Positions 39,083-39,089 of a stretch of 39,089 nucleotides of DNA are shown here, piece after piece. The stretch comes from Limiplasma sp045540635 (lineage in GTDB: Bacteria; Bacillota; Clostridia; Christensenellales; Aristaeellaceae). Each line of letters opens with the position of its first letter. Position 1 is the stretch's first letter. The stretch is taken from positions 1-39,089 of the forward strand of contig JAZQHO010000107.1 in assembly GCA_045540635.1 (NCBI GenBank), given 5' to 3'. Under the pieces are notes generated by a model. That model was given only the letters and a program-made list of their open reading frames with translations, had not been told where the DNA came from and made no database searches. Both the position numbers and the translations under genes were made by a program.

Positions 39083-39089
39083 TGTTTCC

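Noticed and set aside
1..39089. CRISPR arrays, insertion sequences, prophage or attachment sites, including at the tRNA-Leu 3' end
   Set aside because: No regularly spaced repeats, transposase or integrase were seen, and the sequence after the tRNA shows no repeated tRNA tail within the window.

Overview
The window looks like chromosomal DNA from a Gram-positive anaerobe of the Bacillota, most likely a gut-type member of the Clostridia. The grounds are: AGGAGG-type ribosome sites, strong TTGACA/TATAAT promoters, GTG and TTG starts, a SpoIID/LytB-like wall protein, a uronate-catabolic regulon under a LacI-family protein, and FeoAB. These are family-level impressions; no genus can be named from the sequence. 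There is no insertion sequence, prophage, CRISPR array or rRNA. One tRNA-Leu(UAA) is present.

Layout. 1-1810 (minus): an Lgt-like membrane protein cut by the window edge, preceded by a secreted phosphodiester-glycosidase (NAGPA) protein. 2010-3656 (plus): a polysaccharide deacetylase-like protein and an RsuA/RluB-type pseudouridine synthase. 3718-8076 (plus): a tight three-gene group (low-complexity Lys-rich protein, two-helix membrane protein, membrane-anchored Hsp70-like ATPase), then an ApbE flavin transferase lipoprotein. 8131-9500 (minus): a P-loop kinase-like protein and an HD hydrolase.

9611-18200 is a divergent uronate regulon. The minus-strand operon reads uxaB-uxaA-eda(VOC fusion)-kdgK-SDR. 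The plus-strand operon reads lacI-uxaC. Together they convert galacturonate through tagaturonate, altronate, KDG and KDPG to pyruvate and glyceraldehyde-3-phosphate. Both promoters carry the same operator-like half-sites just downstream of their -10 boxes. The mannonate branch (uxuA/uxuB) and a transporter are not in this window.

18385-22146 holds a CorC/HlyC CBS protein with a HAD hydrolase (plus) and a TraX-like/DegV pair (minus). 22291-26467 is an ArsR-like regulator overlapping potA and followed by potBCD, a polyamine ABC importer.

26651-30483 (minus) is an envelope region. A MotA/TolQ-like channel with a long cytoplasmic tail, a MotB/OmpA-like stator with a long coiled coil, and a small anchored protein form one operon. 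This pair resembles ZorAB but lacks zorC/zorD. Upstream lie a DUF4230-like protein and a small His/Pro/Gln-rich membrane protein. 30585-36016 (minus): an orphan LacI regulator, a SpoIID/LytB protein with an SH3 tail, and FeoA-FeoB. 36160-39082: the tRNA, an uncharacterised HTH-like protein overlapping a von Willebrand A protein, a tandem-GNAT acetyltransferase behind a long leader that looks like an attenuator, and a small two-helix membrane protein.

Most promising for something undescribed: the orphan ZorAB-like motor operon (26651-29412), the Hsp70-membrane group (3718-7001), and the attenuator-like leader of the acetyltransferase (37487-37704). No gap between genes exceeds 300 bases.
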